This document shows positions 17,272 to 26,398 of a stretch of 64,000 nt of DNA, in pieces. Positions within the stretch are counted from its first letter, which is position 1. Every line of letters starts with the position of its first letter. The notes below the pieces were generated by a model. That model was given only the letters and a program-made list of their open reading frames with translations. It ran no database searches and was not told the origin of the DNA. The translations under genes were made by a program, and so were the position numbers. The stretch comes from Alphaproteobacteria bacterium (GTDB taxonomy: Bacteria; Pseudomonadota; Alphaproteobacteria; Ferrovibrionales; Ferrovibrionaceae), in NCBI GenBank assembly GCA_017307375.1, contig JAFKFH010000005.1, positions 186,001-250,000 of the forward strand, read 5' to 3'.

Positions 17272-20200
17272 TCAGGCCGTGGCGAAGGCGGATTCCATCA
17301 CCTGCATCAGGTGGTCGGCGTTGCGCTGGCTGAAGATCATCGCCGGGCGCAGCTTGATGATATTGTCGTCGGGGCCGTCGGTACCGATCAGCACGCCGAG
17401 TTCGCGGGCCTTCTGCACGATCGCCCGCGCCCGCTCGGTCGCCGGCCGCTTGCTCGCCCGGTCTTCGACCAGCTCGATGCCGAGGAACAGGCCGGCGCCG
17501 CGCACGTCGCCGATCTCGCCATGCCGGTCGGCCAGCGCGCGGAAGCGGGCCAGCAGGCCGTCCCCCACCGCCTGCGCATTGGTCCGCAGCCCGTCGCGCT
17601 CGATGATGTCGAGCACCTTGAGGCCCACCGCACAGGACACCGCATTGCCGCCGAAGGTGTTGAAATACTCCATGCCGTTGGCAAAGGAGTCGGCGATCGC
17701 GCGCGTCGTCACCACCGCGGACAGCGGATGGCCGTTGCCGATCGGCTTGCCCAAGGTGACGATGTCGGGCACGACGCCCTGCTGCTCGAACCCCCACATG
17801 TGACTGCCGAGACGGCCGAAGCCGACCTGGACCTCGTCGGCGATGACGACGCCGCCGGCCGCCCGTACCGAACGATAGGCAGCATCGAGATAGCCCGGCG
17901 GCAGCATGATCTGGCCGCCGACGCTGGGGCAGGATTCGGCGATATAGGCTGACGGCGCCCGCCCCTTCGCGGCCATGGCGGCGATCTGCTCGTCGACCGA
18001 CGCGGCGAAGCGCGCGCCGTGTTCGGCCCGCGGCCAGTAGGCCGGGGCGCGATAGCTGTCGGGCAAGGCGGCTTCCCAGACGTGATCGGGCCGGCCGGCC
18101 CCGCCCCGGCGCTTGTACTTGTAGGGGCTGATGTCGATCAGTGCCTGGGTGTGGCCATGATAGGCCCAATCGAGGGTGACGACGTCGCTCCGGCCGGTAT
18201 GGGCGCGGGCCATGCGCAAAGCGAGATCGTTGGCCTCGGACCCGGTGCAGGCGAAGGCGCAGACGGTCAGGGGAGCCGGCAGCAACGCGGTCAATCGCTC
18301 GGCGTAGTCGATGATCGTGTCGTGCAGATAACGCGTGTTGGTGTTGAGCACGGCTGCCTGGGCAGCCAGCGCCTCGACCACCTCGGGATGGGCGTGGCCG
18401 AGATGGGCGACGTTGTTGTAGCAGTCGAGATAGGCGCGGCCGCCCTCGTCGATCAGCCACACCCCCTCGCCGCGCACGATCTTCAACGGCTTGCGATAGG
18501 AGATGCTCAGGTTCGGCAACAGCCTTTCGCGCCGCGCCGCCACGATGGCATCGGCCGTGCGCCCCTGGCGGCGGAACGTCTCGGGGTGCAGGCCGACCAG
18601 GGCGGCGGGATCGGGAAACAGCTCGGCCCAGACGTCGCGCAGATGCCGTTCGCCGGCACCGATGACGTCGGCGGCCCGCGCCGGCCGTGCGGTCACGAGT
18701 TGCAGATGCAGATGCGGCATCCAGTTGCCGTTCTCGGCGTCGGCGCCGGTCCAGGCGAAGATCTCGCCGGCCTCGAAACGGCGGCCGACGGTTGCGCGCG
18801 ACGCGCTCTCATGCGCCAGGTGACCCCACAAGGTCCAGAACCGCACGCCGGGCGCCGGCTCATGCTCGAGCAGCACGGCGCAACCGTAGTCGAGCGGATC
18901 GGGCGTGATGTAGCAATCGGCGACGCGGCCGGCCAGCGGCGCATGCAGCGCCGTGCCGGCGGGGAAGAACAGGTCGAGACCGAGATGCAGGGTCCGCCGC
19001 AGGGCCGGGTCGATCACCGAGGCGAAGGCGGGCGTCGAATAGATGCCGCGATCCTCGGTCCAGCAGCCGATGCCGAGGTCGATGCCGCGGTCTGCCGCGA
19101 TCTCGGCCCACAGCGCCTGGGCCGTGGCCGGGTCGCGGTCGCGCGAGGCGATGGCGATGGGGTGGTCGGCATCGCCCAGCGGCACGATGCCCGTCGTCAT
19201 CGTCGCCAGCGGCCGGCCGACGACGGGTGCGAAGTCGGCCCGGTTATCGGCGATCCAGGCGATGGCGCGGCCGGCGCCCGCCGCGGCCTCCAGGCCGCAG
19301 GCCTTGCGCAGCACCGCGGTGGCAATGCCCGGGTCGATCGCGCCGAGCCGGCGCAGCATCGCCCAGCCATCGGCCTCGCTGACCGTCAGATAGCCGCTGT
19401 CGTCCTGGCGCCCGCGGCGCGACGCGGAAATGGTGACCGACGTGACCAGCCGCATGGCGATCAGGTCGAACAGGATGCCGATTTCATCGTCGGTCAGCGG
19501 CATTTCGCGATGATAGGCCGCCGCGATCCGCCCGGCCGCGGCCAGCGGGTCGGCCTGGCCCAGGATCGCATAGGCGCAGGCAATGGCGAGTTCGCCGACC
19601 AGCGGGGCGTGGATTGCGTCGCCGAAGTCGATGATGCCGGTGACGACCCCGCCCGCGACCAGCAGGTTATGGTCGTTGGCATCGTTATGGATCACCCCTG
19701 CCCGGCACGACATGAGGGCCGGCCCGATCCGGTCGTCCCAGCGATCGAGGAAGCGTCCGAGCAGCGCGCGGTCGCTGGCGTCCGCCACGTGATGCAGCCG
19801 CGCCCGCGAGCGGCCGGCATGGCGCAGGTCCCAGTCGAGGTCGTAATGCGCCCCCGGATGGCCGAACGACAGCAGCGCCGCGTCGAGCCGGCCAAGCATC
19901 CGCCCCAGGCTGTCGAGCAGTTCGGGGGTGCGGACCGAACCGGCGAAGATCTCGCCCGGCAGATGGCTGACCACCCGCATGAAATGGCCGTCGACCGGGC
20001 AGAGCGTCGTGCCGTCCAGCGCCGGGCGCAGCCGGGGCACCGGCAGATCCGGGGCACGCCCGGCCAGATGGGCCAGCACCGCCCGCTGGAAATCGAGCGT
20101 GACCGCCGCCTCGGCCGCGTTGGCGATCTTGACCACCCAACTGGTGCCGTCGGCCTCGGTCAGCCGGAAATTCTGGTCGCGCTCGCTGTCCAGACGGTCC

Positions 20201-20289
20201 AGGCGGCCGACGAGGCCATAGAGACGGCGGGCAAACTCGCCGACCTGGTCGGCGGAGAAGCGCGGCGGGGCCTGCTCGGTGATCGACAT
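17272..20289 (-). CDS. Three-domain fusion: APH-type kinase, M23-type peptidase and class III aminotransferase
   Basis: This 1005-residue protein contains, in order, an aminoglycoside-phosphotransferase/homoserine-kinase-like domain (about residues 1-330; GVIHNDANDHNLLV is the catalytic loop and IIDFGD the metal-binding motif), an M23-type metallopeptidase-like domain (about 400-560; HLGLD, GHLAHE and HLHLQL keep the zinc-type residues), and a PLP-dependent class III aminotransferase (about 580-1005; IADEVQVGFGRLG and the Lys in TLGKPIGNGHP). The aminotransferase part resembles the human ethanolamine-phosphate phospho-lyase family. The same domain order is known in other bacteria; the role is not clear. 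It is divergent from an Lrp-type regulator. Confidence 0.88.
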   Translation of the reverse strand: MSITEQAPPRFSADQVGEFARRLYGLVGRLDRLDSERDQNFRLTEADGTSWVVKIANAAEAAVTLDFQRAVLAHLAGRAPDLPVPRLRPALDGTTLCPVDGHFMRVVSHLPGEIFAGSVRTPELLDSLGRMLGRLDAALLSFGHPGAHYDLDWDLRHAGRSRARLHHVADASDRALLGRFLDRWDDRIGPALMSCRAGVIHNDANDHNLLVAGGVVTGIIDFGDAIHAPLVGELAIACAYAILGQADPLAAAGRIAAAYHREMPLTDDEIGILFDLIAMRLVTSVTISASRRGRQDDSGYLTVSEADGWAMLRRLGAIDPGIATAVLRKACGLEAAAGAGRAIAWIADNRADFAPVVGRPLATMTTGIVPLGDADHPIAIASRDRDPATAQALWAEIAADRGIDLGIGCWTEDRGIYSTPAFASVIDPALRRTLHLGLDLFFPAGTALHAPLAGRVADCYITPDPLDYGCAVLLEHEPAPGVRFWTLWGHLAHESASRATVGRRFEAGEIFAWTGADAENGNWMPHLHLQLVTARPARAADVIGAGERHLRDVWAELFPDPAALVGLHPETFRRQGRTADAIVAARRERLLPNLSISYRKPLKIVRGEGVWLIDEGGRAYLDCYNNVAHLGHAHPEVVEALAAQAAVLNTNTRYLHDTIIDYAERLTALLPAPLTVCAFACTGSEANDLALRMARAHTGRSDVVTLDWAYHGHTQALIDISPYKYKRRGGAGRPDHVWEAALPDSYRAPAYWPRAEHGARFAASVDEQIAAMAAKGRAPSAYIAESCPSVGGQIMLPPGYLDAAYRSVRAAGGVVIADEVQVGFGRLGSHMWGFEQQGVVPDIVTLGKPIGNGHPLSAVVTTRAIADSFANGMEYFNTFGGNAVSCAVGLKVLDIIERDGLRTNAQAVGDGLLARFRALADRHGEIGDVRGAGLFLGIELVEDRASKRPATERARAIVQKARELGVLIGTDGPDDNIIKLRPAMIFSQRNADHLMQVMESAFATA

Positions 20290-20417
20290 CGGACTGATTT
20301 TCCCGGACGTTGCGGCGACGGCTGAAATCTGCAACCAGTGGCCCCCGGCCGGCAACCGCCGAAATGGCCGGCCGCACCGCCACTTTGACCGGCCACTCCG
20401 CCACTGCAAGGATCCGC

Positions 20418-20852
20418 TTGAGCCCGATGCGCCCCCTCGACGATCGCGACCGCCGCATCCTGGACCTGCTGCGCCGCGATGCGCGGATGCCGCTGAAGAC
20501 GCTGGCCGCCCAGGTCGGGCTGGCCCGGTCGACGTTGCGCGAACGGCTGACGCGGCTCGAATCGGAAGGGGTGATCCGTGGGTATCGGGTTGACGTCGCC
20601 GACGACGAGGGCCGGGTCTCGGCCTATCTGCTGGTCAGACTGCGGAAGACGCCGTCGCCGGGACTGGTCGATGCGCTGCGGGGCATCGCCGAGGTGCGCC
20701 ACTGTTCCTCGGTTGCCGGTGACATCGACCTGATCGTGTTGCTGGAAGCCGGCACGGTCGAGCGCGTCAATGCCGTGCGCGACGAGATTGCAGGCCATCC
20801 CGACGTGGCCGATCTGACCACCTCGATCGTGCTGCGGCGGGAGATCGCCTGA
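20418..20852 (+). CDS. Lrp/AsnC-family transcriptional regulator
   Basis: About 144 residues. An N-terminal AsnC-type helix-turn-helix (LDDRDRRILDLLRRDARMPLKTLAAQVGLARSTLRERLTRLESEGVIRGY) is followed by a RAM ligand-binding domain (VSAYLLVRLRK ... VRHCSSVAGDIDLIVLLEA). TTG 20418 has AGGA 5 nt upstream; ATG 20427 is the alternative. It is divergent from the kinase/peptidase/aminotransferase fusion, and Lrp-type proteins commonly control such a neighbour in response to an amino acid, so control of the fusion gene is a fair inference. Confidence 0.88.
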   Translation: MSPMRPLDDRDRRILDLLRRDARMPLKTLAAQVGLARSTLRERLTRLESEGVIRGYRVDVADDEGRVSAYLLVRLRKTPSPGLVDALRGIAEVRHCSSVAGDIDLIVLLEAGTVERVNAVRDEIAGHPDVADLTTSIVLRREIA

Positions 20853-20857
20853 AAATA

Positions 20858-20892
20858 GTCAAGGGCGGCCCGAGGGAGAGGCCGCCCCTGAC
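20858..20892 (+). terminator. Hairpin after the Lrp gene
   Basis: GTCAAGGGCGGCC pairs with GGCCGCCCCTGAC over 13 positions with one mismatch and a 9-nt loop, starting 5 nt after the stop codon. No T tract follows. Likely transcription end signal. Confidence 0.55.
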
Positions 20893-20980
20893 GGGCCGGT
20901 CGCACGGCCCGGAAGGCTAACGAAACGTTGGGGATCTACTCGAACGGGAACAGGGAACCATAAAAATACGCGGGGTAAAC

Positions 20981-21016
20981 GGGACATGAAGATTACTTCT
21001 TTCGTCTTCATGCCCC
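20981..21016. repeat. Inverted repeat in the intergenic region
   Basis: GGG-A-CATGAAGA and TCTTCATG-C-CCC form an interrupted stem of 8 plus 3 pairs with a 12-nt loop in the 284-nt gap before the TetR gene. A second short palindrome (CCTGTGTCGACAGG) follows at 21015-21028. Nothing else coding was seen in this gap. The function is unknown. Confidence 0.45.
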
Positions 21017-21136
21017 TGTGTCGACAGGCCTGTCCCCATCATCATCGTCCCCGGCCCCACCGCGGTCAAATATGGTTTCATCTTCCAACATCTCGGGGCG
21101 TATCGGCAGGTAACGGCCTGTAACGCGCCGCGCCGG

Positions 21137-21817
21137 TCATTCCTTGCCGATGCCCCGCATCAGCAGGTCGAACAGGAACTTCTCGTAGCGCGGCCGGACC
21201 TTGTCGGCGCTTTCGCCGAAGATGAACTCGACCACCGGCCGGCCGGTGGTGAAGAACTCGGCCATGCCGACGATGGCGATGTAGAGCAGCCGGGGGTCGA
21301 AGTCGTCGCGGAATTCGCCGCCCGCCCGGCCGGCCTGGATCGTGCCGAGATGGCGTTCGTAGGCGCGCTTGTTCAGGGCCTCCAGCCGGGCCTGGGCCGC
21401 GCTGCCGGTGGCGCTGTAGACGCGGTCGACCAGCAGCTTGAAGAACGCGGGATTCTCGGCCAGGAAACCGGTCAGCGCCTTGATGCGCTCGCGCATTACC
21501 AGGGCCGCCTTCTTCTGCGGCCGGGAGGCCGCGGTCATCACCTCGTCGAGCTCGACGATGCTGCCGTCGGTCACCTGGTCCAGCAGGTCCTCGTAATTCT
21601 CGAAGTAGTAGCGCACCAGCTTCTCGTCGACGCCGGCAGCCTTCGCCACCTCGGTGCGCGACAATTGCAGCGGCCGCGGCTTGCGCAGCAGTTCGCGCGC
21701 GGTATCGACCACCTTGTCGCTGCCGATCCTGGCCGCCGTCGATTTCGGCCGGCCCTTCTGCCGCGGCTGGCCGTCCGCACGCTTGCTGCCGGCTGCCGAT
21801 TTGGTTCGCACCGTCAT
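21137..21817 (-). CDS. TetR-family transcriptional regulator
   Basis: The 226-residue protein starts with a basic tail (KRADGQPRQKGRPKS) and a TetR-type helix-turn-helix (SDKVVDTARELLRKPRPLQLSRTEVAKAAGVDEKLVRYYFENYEDLLDQV), followed by a helical ligand-binding domain. The start at 21817 is supported by AAGGTGA. It is divergent from the catabolic operon that begins at 22044; the region between them holds palindromes with half-site CGGAA that are probably its operators, so it likely represses both itself and the operon until a substrate or CoA thioester is present. Confidence 0.88.
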   Translation of the reverse strand: MTVRTKSAAGSKRADGQPRQKGRPKSTAARIGSDKVVDTARELLRKPRPLQLSRTEVAKAAGVDEKLVRYYFENYEDLLDQVTDGSIVELDEVMTAASRPQKKAALVMRERIKALTGFLAENPAFFKLLVDRVYSATGSAAQARLEALNKRAYERHLGTIQAGRAGGEFRDDFDPRLLYIAIVGMAEFFTTGRPVVEFIFGESADKVRPRYEKFLFDLLMRGIGKE

Positions 21818-21891
21818 GCTTTTTTCACCTTCAGGAAACCGGCCCATTCTGCCCCATGGCAGCGGCGCCCCACAACCATCAACCGTCGGTT

Positions 21892-21958
21892 CGGAATTAA
21901 TTAATTTCCGCTGATACGGAATTTTTTATTCCGTCTATCCGGAATTAATTTGACAGCC
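21892..21958. promoter_or_regulatory. Array of putative TetR operator sites
   Basis: CGGAATTAATTAATTTCCG (21892-21910) and ACGGAATTTTTTATTCCGT (21916-21934) are two 19-bp inverted repeats with CGGAA/TTCCG arms. A third left half-site, CGGAATTAATTT, begins at 21940. The centres are 24 bp apart (about 21901, 21925, 21949), so they lie close to two helical turns from each other. The array is between the divergent TetR gene and the operon start. Confidence 0.7.
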
Positions 21959-22043
21959 CCGCAACCCCGCTCCTAGGCTTGCCCCAGACGCCAGCCACTG
22001 GCGCAATCGGCCCGCCGACAAGGGCATCGGGAGAGACGCCATC

Positions 22044-23258
22044 ATGAAGAAGCACCACCGTCTGATCGCGACCGCCGCCTTGCTGACCGGCGCGCTCATA
22101 TCGTTCGCCGCCCGTGCCGAGATATCGGACGGCGTCGTCAAGCTGGGCGTCCTCACCGACATGAGCGGGGTCTATTCGACCAATTCCGGCGCGGGCATGC
22201 TGCTGGCGACCGAAATGGCGGTCGCGGATTTCGGCGGCACCGTCCGGGGCAGGCCGATCAAGGTGATATCCGGCGACCACCAGAACAAGGCGGACGTCGG
22301 CTCGAACCTCGCCCGCAAATGGATCGATACCGAACAGGTCGACGTCATCGTCGATGCGATCGGCTCGGCCGTGGCCTTCGCCGTCCAGAACCTCGCCAAG
22401 GACAAGAACCGCGTCCTGCTCAACATCGGCTCCGGCGCCGCCGACCTGACGGGGCCTGCGTGCAACGCGGTCTCGGTGCAGTGGGTGTGGGATACCTACG
22501 CCTTCGGCGGCATCATCGGCAACGCGCTGGTCGAGCGCGGAAAAGATACCTTCTTCTTCGTCACCGTCGACTATGCCTATGGCGAGCAGCTGCAGCGCGA
22601 CATGAGCCGGGCGATCCTTGGCGCCGGCGGCAAGGTCGTCGGTTCGGTCAAGCATCCGCTGGGCACCAGCGACTTCTCGTCCTTCCTGCTGCAGGCACAG
22701 GCATCGAAGGCCAAGGTCGTCGCGCTGGCGAACGCCGGCAATGACACCGCCAACGCGCTGAAGCAGGCGGCCGAGTTCAACCTGCGCGCCGCCGGCCAGG
22801 ATTTCGCGGCGATCGCCGGCCTGCACGAGGTCCGCGCGATCGGCCTTCCCGCGGCACAGGGCCTGTTGTCGCCGGTGTCCTGGTACTGGGACCTGGACGA
22901 CCAGACCCGCGCCTTCGCCAAACGGTTCTTCGAGAAGCGCGGCGCGATGCCCAGCGAGTTCCAGGCCGGGGCCTATTCGGCCGTGCTGCACTATCTGAAG
23001 GCGGTCGACGCCGCCGACAGCGACGAGGCCCAGACCGTCGTGCGCAAGATGAAGGAACTGCCGGTCAGCGATTTCTTCGCCCGCCATGCCAGTCTGCGCG
23101 AGGACGGCCGCATGATCCACGACATGTATCTCGTCCAGGCCAAGACGCCGGCGGAATCGCGCGATGCCTGGGACGTGCTGAAAGTCGTCCAGACCATCCC
23201 GGGTGACAAGGCGTTCCGCCCGCTGAAGGACGGCAACTGCCCCCTGGTCGCCAAGTGA
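22044..23258 (+). CDS. Branched-chain-amino-acid-type ABC substrate-binding protein
   Basis: A 404-residue periplasmic binding protein of the type I (LivJ-like) class. It has a Sec signal peptide (residues 1-25, ending AARAE) and the family opening VVKLGVLTDMSGVYSTNSGAG, then a Rossmann-like core with DYAYGEQLQRD. This class often binds aromatic or short acids in catabolic operons rather than amino acids. It is the first gene of a five-gene operon, but no permease or ATPase gene is nearby, so it must use components encoded elsewhere. Good ribosome site GGGAGAG before ATG. Confidence 0.88.
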   Translation: MKKHHRLIATAALLTGALISFAARAEISDGVVKLGVLTDMSGVYSTNSGAGMLLATEMAVADFGGTVRGRPIKVISGDHQNKADVGSNLARKWIDTEQVDVIVDAIGSAVAFAVQNLAKDKNRVLLNIGSGAADLTGPACNAVSVQWVWDTYAFGGIIGNALVERGKDTFFFVTVDYAYGEQLQRDMSRAILGAGGKVVGSVKHPLGTSDFSSFLLQAQASKAKVVALANAGNDTANALKQAAEFNLRAAGQDFAAIAGLHEVRAIGLPAAQGLLSPVSWYWDLDDQTRAFAKRFFEKRGAMPSEFQAGAYSAVLHYLKAVDAADSDEAQTVVRKMKELPVSDFFARHASLREDGRMIHDMYLVQAKTPAESRDAWDVLKVVQTIPGDKAFRPLKDGNCPLVAK

Positions 23259-23281
23259 CCGATCCTCAGGGAGAAACCTCC

Positions 23282-23953
23282 ATGCTCAAATGCTGTACGC
23301 TGTTCCGCCGCAAGCCCGGCACGACGGTCGACGAATACCAGGCCTACTGGCGCACCGGGCATGTCCCGTTCATCAAGGCGATGGCCCCGGTCCGCAAGTA
23401 CGTCCAGAACCACCCGTTCGCCGTGGGCGGCCGCGCGCCCGCCTATGACGGGCTGGTCGAGCTGTGGGTCGACGATATCGAGCGGCTGAAGGCGATGGGC
23501 GCGTCGCCCGAATACGCCGCGGTGGTCGAGGACGAGAAGAATTTCGTCGACCGTTCGACGATCGAGCTGACCCTGGCCGACGAACATGTCGTGCTGGATG
23601 GCGCGGCGACGCCGGATGCGGTCAAGCAGGTCATCCTGCTGAAGCGCAAGCCGGGGATGACCCCGGCCGAATTCCAGAATTATTGGCTGAACCGGCATGC
23701 CCCGCTGGTCGGCAGGCCGCCGGGATTGATCCGCTATGTGCAGTCGCATGCGCGGCTTTCCGGGTATCGCGACGGTCGCGAACCGCCGTGGGACGGGATC
23801 GGCACCATGCTGTTCGCCTCGCTCGAGGCGATGCAGCAGGCCCGCACCGCGCCCGGACAGGATGCGGTCAAGGCCGATGCCGTGAATTTCGCCGACATGG
23901 ACCGGCTGGTCTCGTTCCTGACCCGCGAACACGTGATGATCGCGGGCCGGTAG
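23282..23953 (+). CDS. Protein with two EthD-type domains
   Basis: The 223-residue product contains two copies of an EthD/dabb-like ferredoxin-fold domain. The first begins LKCCTLFRRKPGTTVDEYQAYWRTGHVPF, the second VKQVILLKRKPGMTPAEFQNYWLNRHAPL; each has the conserved Y-W-x-x-x-H signature. EthD-type proteins occur in degradation operons (ether, sterol, lactone pathways) and may act as small isomerases or accessory proteins. The start is ATG 23282, 23 nt after the binding-protein stop, and the next gene begins directly after its stop. Confidence 0.82.
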   Translation: MLKCCTLFRRKPGTTVDEYQAYWRTGHVPFIKAMAPVRKYVQNHPFAVGGRAPAYDGLVELWVDDIERLKAMGASPEYAAVVEDEKNFVDRSTIELTLADEHVVLDGAATPDAVKQVILLKRKPGMTPAEFQNYWLNRHAPLVGRPPGLIRYVQSHARLSGYRDGREPPWDGIGTMLFASLEAMQQARTAPGQDAVKADAVNFADMDRLVSFLTREHVMIAGR

Positions 23954-25471
23954 ATGCGGCTGACCCAGGGCCTGCAGCGCGCCGCCCTGGTCCATGCGCA
24001 TGGACCGGGCACCAGCCACGGCGGGATCACCCGCAGTTGGCAGGAGCTGAAGGCGCGCGTCGCCCGCCTCGCCGGCGGGCTGGTCGGCCGCGGGGTCGCG
24101 CGCGGGGACCGCATCGCCATCCTGGGCTTCAATTCGTCCAGCTACTTCGAGGCGATGTACGCGATCCCCTGGGCCGGCGCGATCGCGGTGCCGCTGAATA
24201 CCCGCCTTGCGGTGGCCGAGCTGGAAGCACAGCTGGCCGATTGCGGCGCGGCCATGCTGCTCCATGACACGGCATTCGCCGCGACCGCCCGGTCGCTCGC
24301 CGCGGTGTTTCCGGGGCTTGCCACGGTCGGCCTGGACGATGACTGGCAGGATCTGGCGGACGGGCCGGAAACCGGTGACGCCGAACGTGGCGGCGACGAT
24401 CCGGCCGGCATCTTCTATACCGGCGGCACCACCGGACGGGCCAAGGGTGTCGTGCTGAGCCATGCCAACCTGATCCACAATGTCCTGAATCTCGGCCCGC
24501 ATTTCCGCTTCGGCCCCGACACGCGCTGCCTGCATGTCTCGCCGATGTTCCACATCGCCGATGCCCTCAGCATCTTCGGCGTCACGCTGCATGGCGGGCT
24601 GCATTTCTTCGAACCCAAGTTCGATGCGGCCGCGGTGCTGCGCCGGATCGAGGCCGACGGGATCACGTATCTGGCGCTGGTGCCGACCATGCTGAAGATG
24701 CTGGTGGAATGCCCCGAGCGCGAAGGGCGCGATCTCAGCTCGCTCGCGCGCGTCTTCTATGGCGGCAGCGCAATGCCCGAGACGACGTCCCGCCGGGTCA
24801 TCGCGGCCTTTCCCCATGTCCGCTTCCACCAGGGCTATGGCCTGACCGAGACCTCGCCGACGATCACCCATCTGGCGCCCGAGGACCACGACCCGGGCGC
24901 CGCCGACGGCCGTCTCAGCTCGGCCGGCCAGCCGGTCCTGACCGTCGACGTGGCGATCCGGGACGATGCCGGGGCCGACGTCGCCCCCGGGGAGGTCGGC
25001 GAGATCTGCGTGCGTGGCCCGACCGTCATGCAGGGCTACTGGCGGAACCCGGAGGCGACCGCCGCGGCGTTCCGGAACGGCTGGTTCCGCACCGGCGATA
25101 TCGGCCGGATCGATCCGGACGGCTATCTGCACGTCGTCGATCGCGCCAAGGACATGATCATTTCCGGCGGCGAGAACATCTATTCGGCCGAGGTCGAGAA
25201 TGTCCTGCTGCAGCATCCGGCCGTGCTCGAATGCGCGGTCGTCGGCGTGGCGGATGAAAACTGGGGCGAGCGGGTCCACGCCATCGTCCGGCCGCGGCCC
25301 GGGATGACCGTGGGCGAAACGGCATTGCAGGAACACTGCCGCGCCGCCCTCGCCCGCTACAAATGCCCGCGCAGCGTCGACGTGACGGACGAGCCGCTGC
25401 CGTTGTCCGGCGCCGGGAAAATTCTCAAGGCCGAACTCAAGAGACGCGCCGGCGCGCCGCGATCGCGCTGA
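23954..25471 (+). CDS. Acyl-CoA ligase (AMP-binding family)
   Basis: A 505-residue ANL-family enzyme that activates a carboxylic acid as acyl-AMP and then acyl-CoA. The P-loop is IFYTGGTTGRAKGV (about residues 155-168), followed by GYGLTETSP (A5), WFRTGDIGRID (A7), RAKDMIISGGENIYS (A8) and the catalytic Lys in LPLSGAGKILKAEL (A10). The substrate is unknown; a cyclic or aromatic acid would fit the EthD and hydrolase neighbours. The ATG follows the upstream stop codon without a gap. Confidence 0.92.
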   Translation: MRLTQGLQRAALVHAHGPGTSHGGITRSWQELKARVARLAGGLVGRGVARGDRIAILGFNSSSYFEAMYAIPWAGAIAVPLNTRLAVAELEAQLADCGAAMLLHDTAFAATARSLAAVFPGLATVGLDDDWQDLADGPETGDAERGGDDPAGIFYTGGTTGRAKGVVLSHANLIHNVLNLGPHFRFGPDTRCLHVSPMFHIADALSIFGVTLHGGLHFFEPKFDAAAVLRRIEADGITYLALVPTMLKMLVECPEREGRDLSSLARVFYGGSAMPETTSRRVIAAFPHVRFHQGYGLTETSPTITHLAPEDHDPGAADGRLSSAGQPVLTVDVAIRDDAGADVAPGEVGEICVRGPTVMQGYWRNPEATAAAFRNGWFRTGDIGRIDPDGYLHVVDRAKDMIISGGENIYSAEVENVLLQHPAVLECAVVGVADENWGERVHAIVRPRPGMTVGETALQEHCRAALARYKCPRSVDVTDEPLPLSGAGKILKAELKRRAGAPRSR

Positions 25472-25498
25472 CCGGAAACCCGCCGAAAGGACAGGCAC

Positions 25499-26398
25499 AT
25501 GCGCAAGGACATCGAATTCCGTACCCTCGACGGCACCGCGCTGCGCGGCTGGCTCTACCAGCCCGACGAGGCGACCACCGCCAGCGCGATCGTGGTCATG
25601 GCGCACGGCTATTCCGGGGTCAAGGGATCGCTGACCAAGTATGCCGATGTCTTTTCGGCCGCCGGTCTGGCCGTATTGCTCTACGACCATCGCGGCTTCG
25701 GCAGCAGCGACGGGGCGATACGGCAGGAAATCGACCCCCAGCAGCAGGTCGCCGACCTGCGCGATGCGATCACCTTCGCCCAGACCCTGCCCGGCATCGA
25801 TGCCAGGCGGATCGGCGTCTGGGGGTCGAGCTTTGCCGGCGGCCACGCGATCACGGTCGGCGCCGGCGACCATCGGGTCAAATGCATCGTCGCCCAGGTC
25901 CCGATGATCAGCGGCCACGAAACGGTGCGTCGGATGTTCCCGGCCAACCGCGCCGCCCGGCTGGAGCGGATGTTCACCGAGGATCGCATCGCGCGCGCCG
26001 CCGGCGTCGCGCCCCAGCGGATTCCGGTATTCTCGACCGGCGACGACATCTGCAGCCTGCCCCCGCCGGTTTCGGAGCGCTTCATCAAGGCCAGCGAGGA
26101 CGAGGATCCGCTGTGGCGCAACGAGGTGACGCTGCGCTCGCTCGAACTCATGGGGGAATACGAGCCTGGTGCGATCATCGAGCTGGTCGGAACCACGCCG
26201 ATGCTGATGATCGTCGGCCTGCGCGACATCATCACCCCGGCCGACGTGGCGCTGAGGGCCTACGAGCGCGCGCTGGAGCCCAAGCGCCTCGTGACCTATC
26301 CGGGCGGCCATTTCGCCGCCTACTACCAGTTCTTCGACCAGACCAGCGCGGCTGCCCGCGACTGGTTCCTTGCCCATCTCGCCGCGGACGACGCGTGA
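25499..26398 (+). CDS. Alpha/beta hydrolase
   Basis: A 299-residue alpha/beta-fold enzyme. The oxyanion region is MAHGYSGVKGS, the nucleophile elbow GSSFAGG has Ser near residue 117, an acid residue lies in GLRDIITPAD and the His in YPGGHFAAYY. The relatives include dienelactone-hydrolase-like and DUF1100-type hydrolases. It would hydrolyse an ester, lactone or thioester of the pathway served by this operon. AAAGGA precedes the ATG. The stop codon overlaps the next start (ATGA-like junction at 26396-26400). Confidence 0.88.
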   Translation: MRKDIEFRTLDGTALRGWLYQPDEATTASAIVVMAHGYSGVKGSLTKYADVFSAAGLAVLLYDHRGFGSSDGAIRQEIDPQQQVADLRDAITFAQTLPGIDARRIGVWGSSFAGGHAITVGAGDHRVKCIVAQVPMISGHETVRRMFPANRAARLERMFTEDRIARAAGVAPQRIPVFSTGDDICSLPPPVSERFIKASEDEDPLWRNEVTLRSLELMGEYEPGAIIELVGTTPMLMIVGLRDIITPADVALRAYERALEPKRLVTYPGGHFAAYYQFFDQTSAAARDWFLAHLAADDA

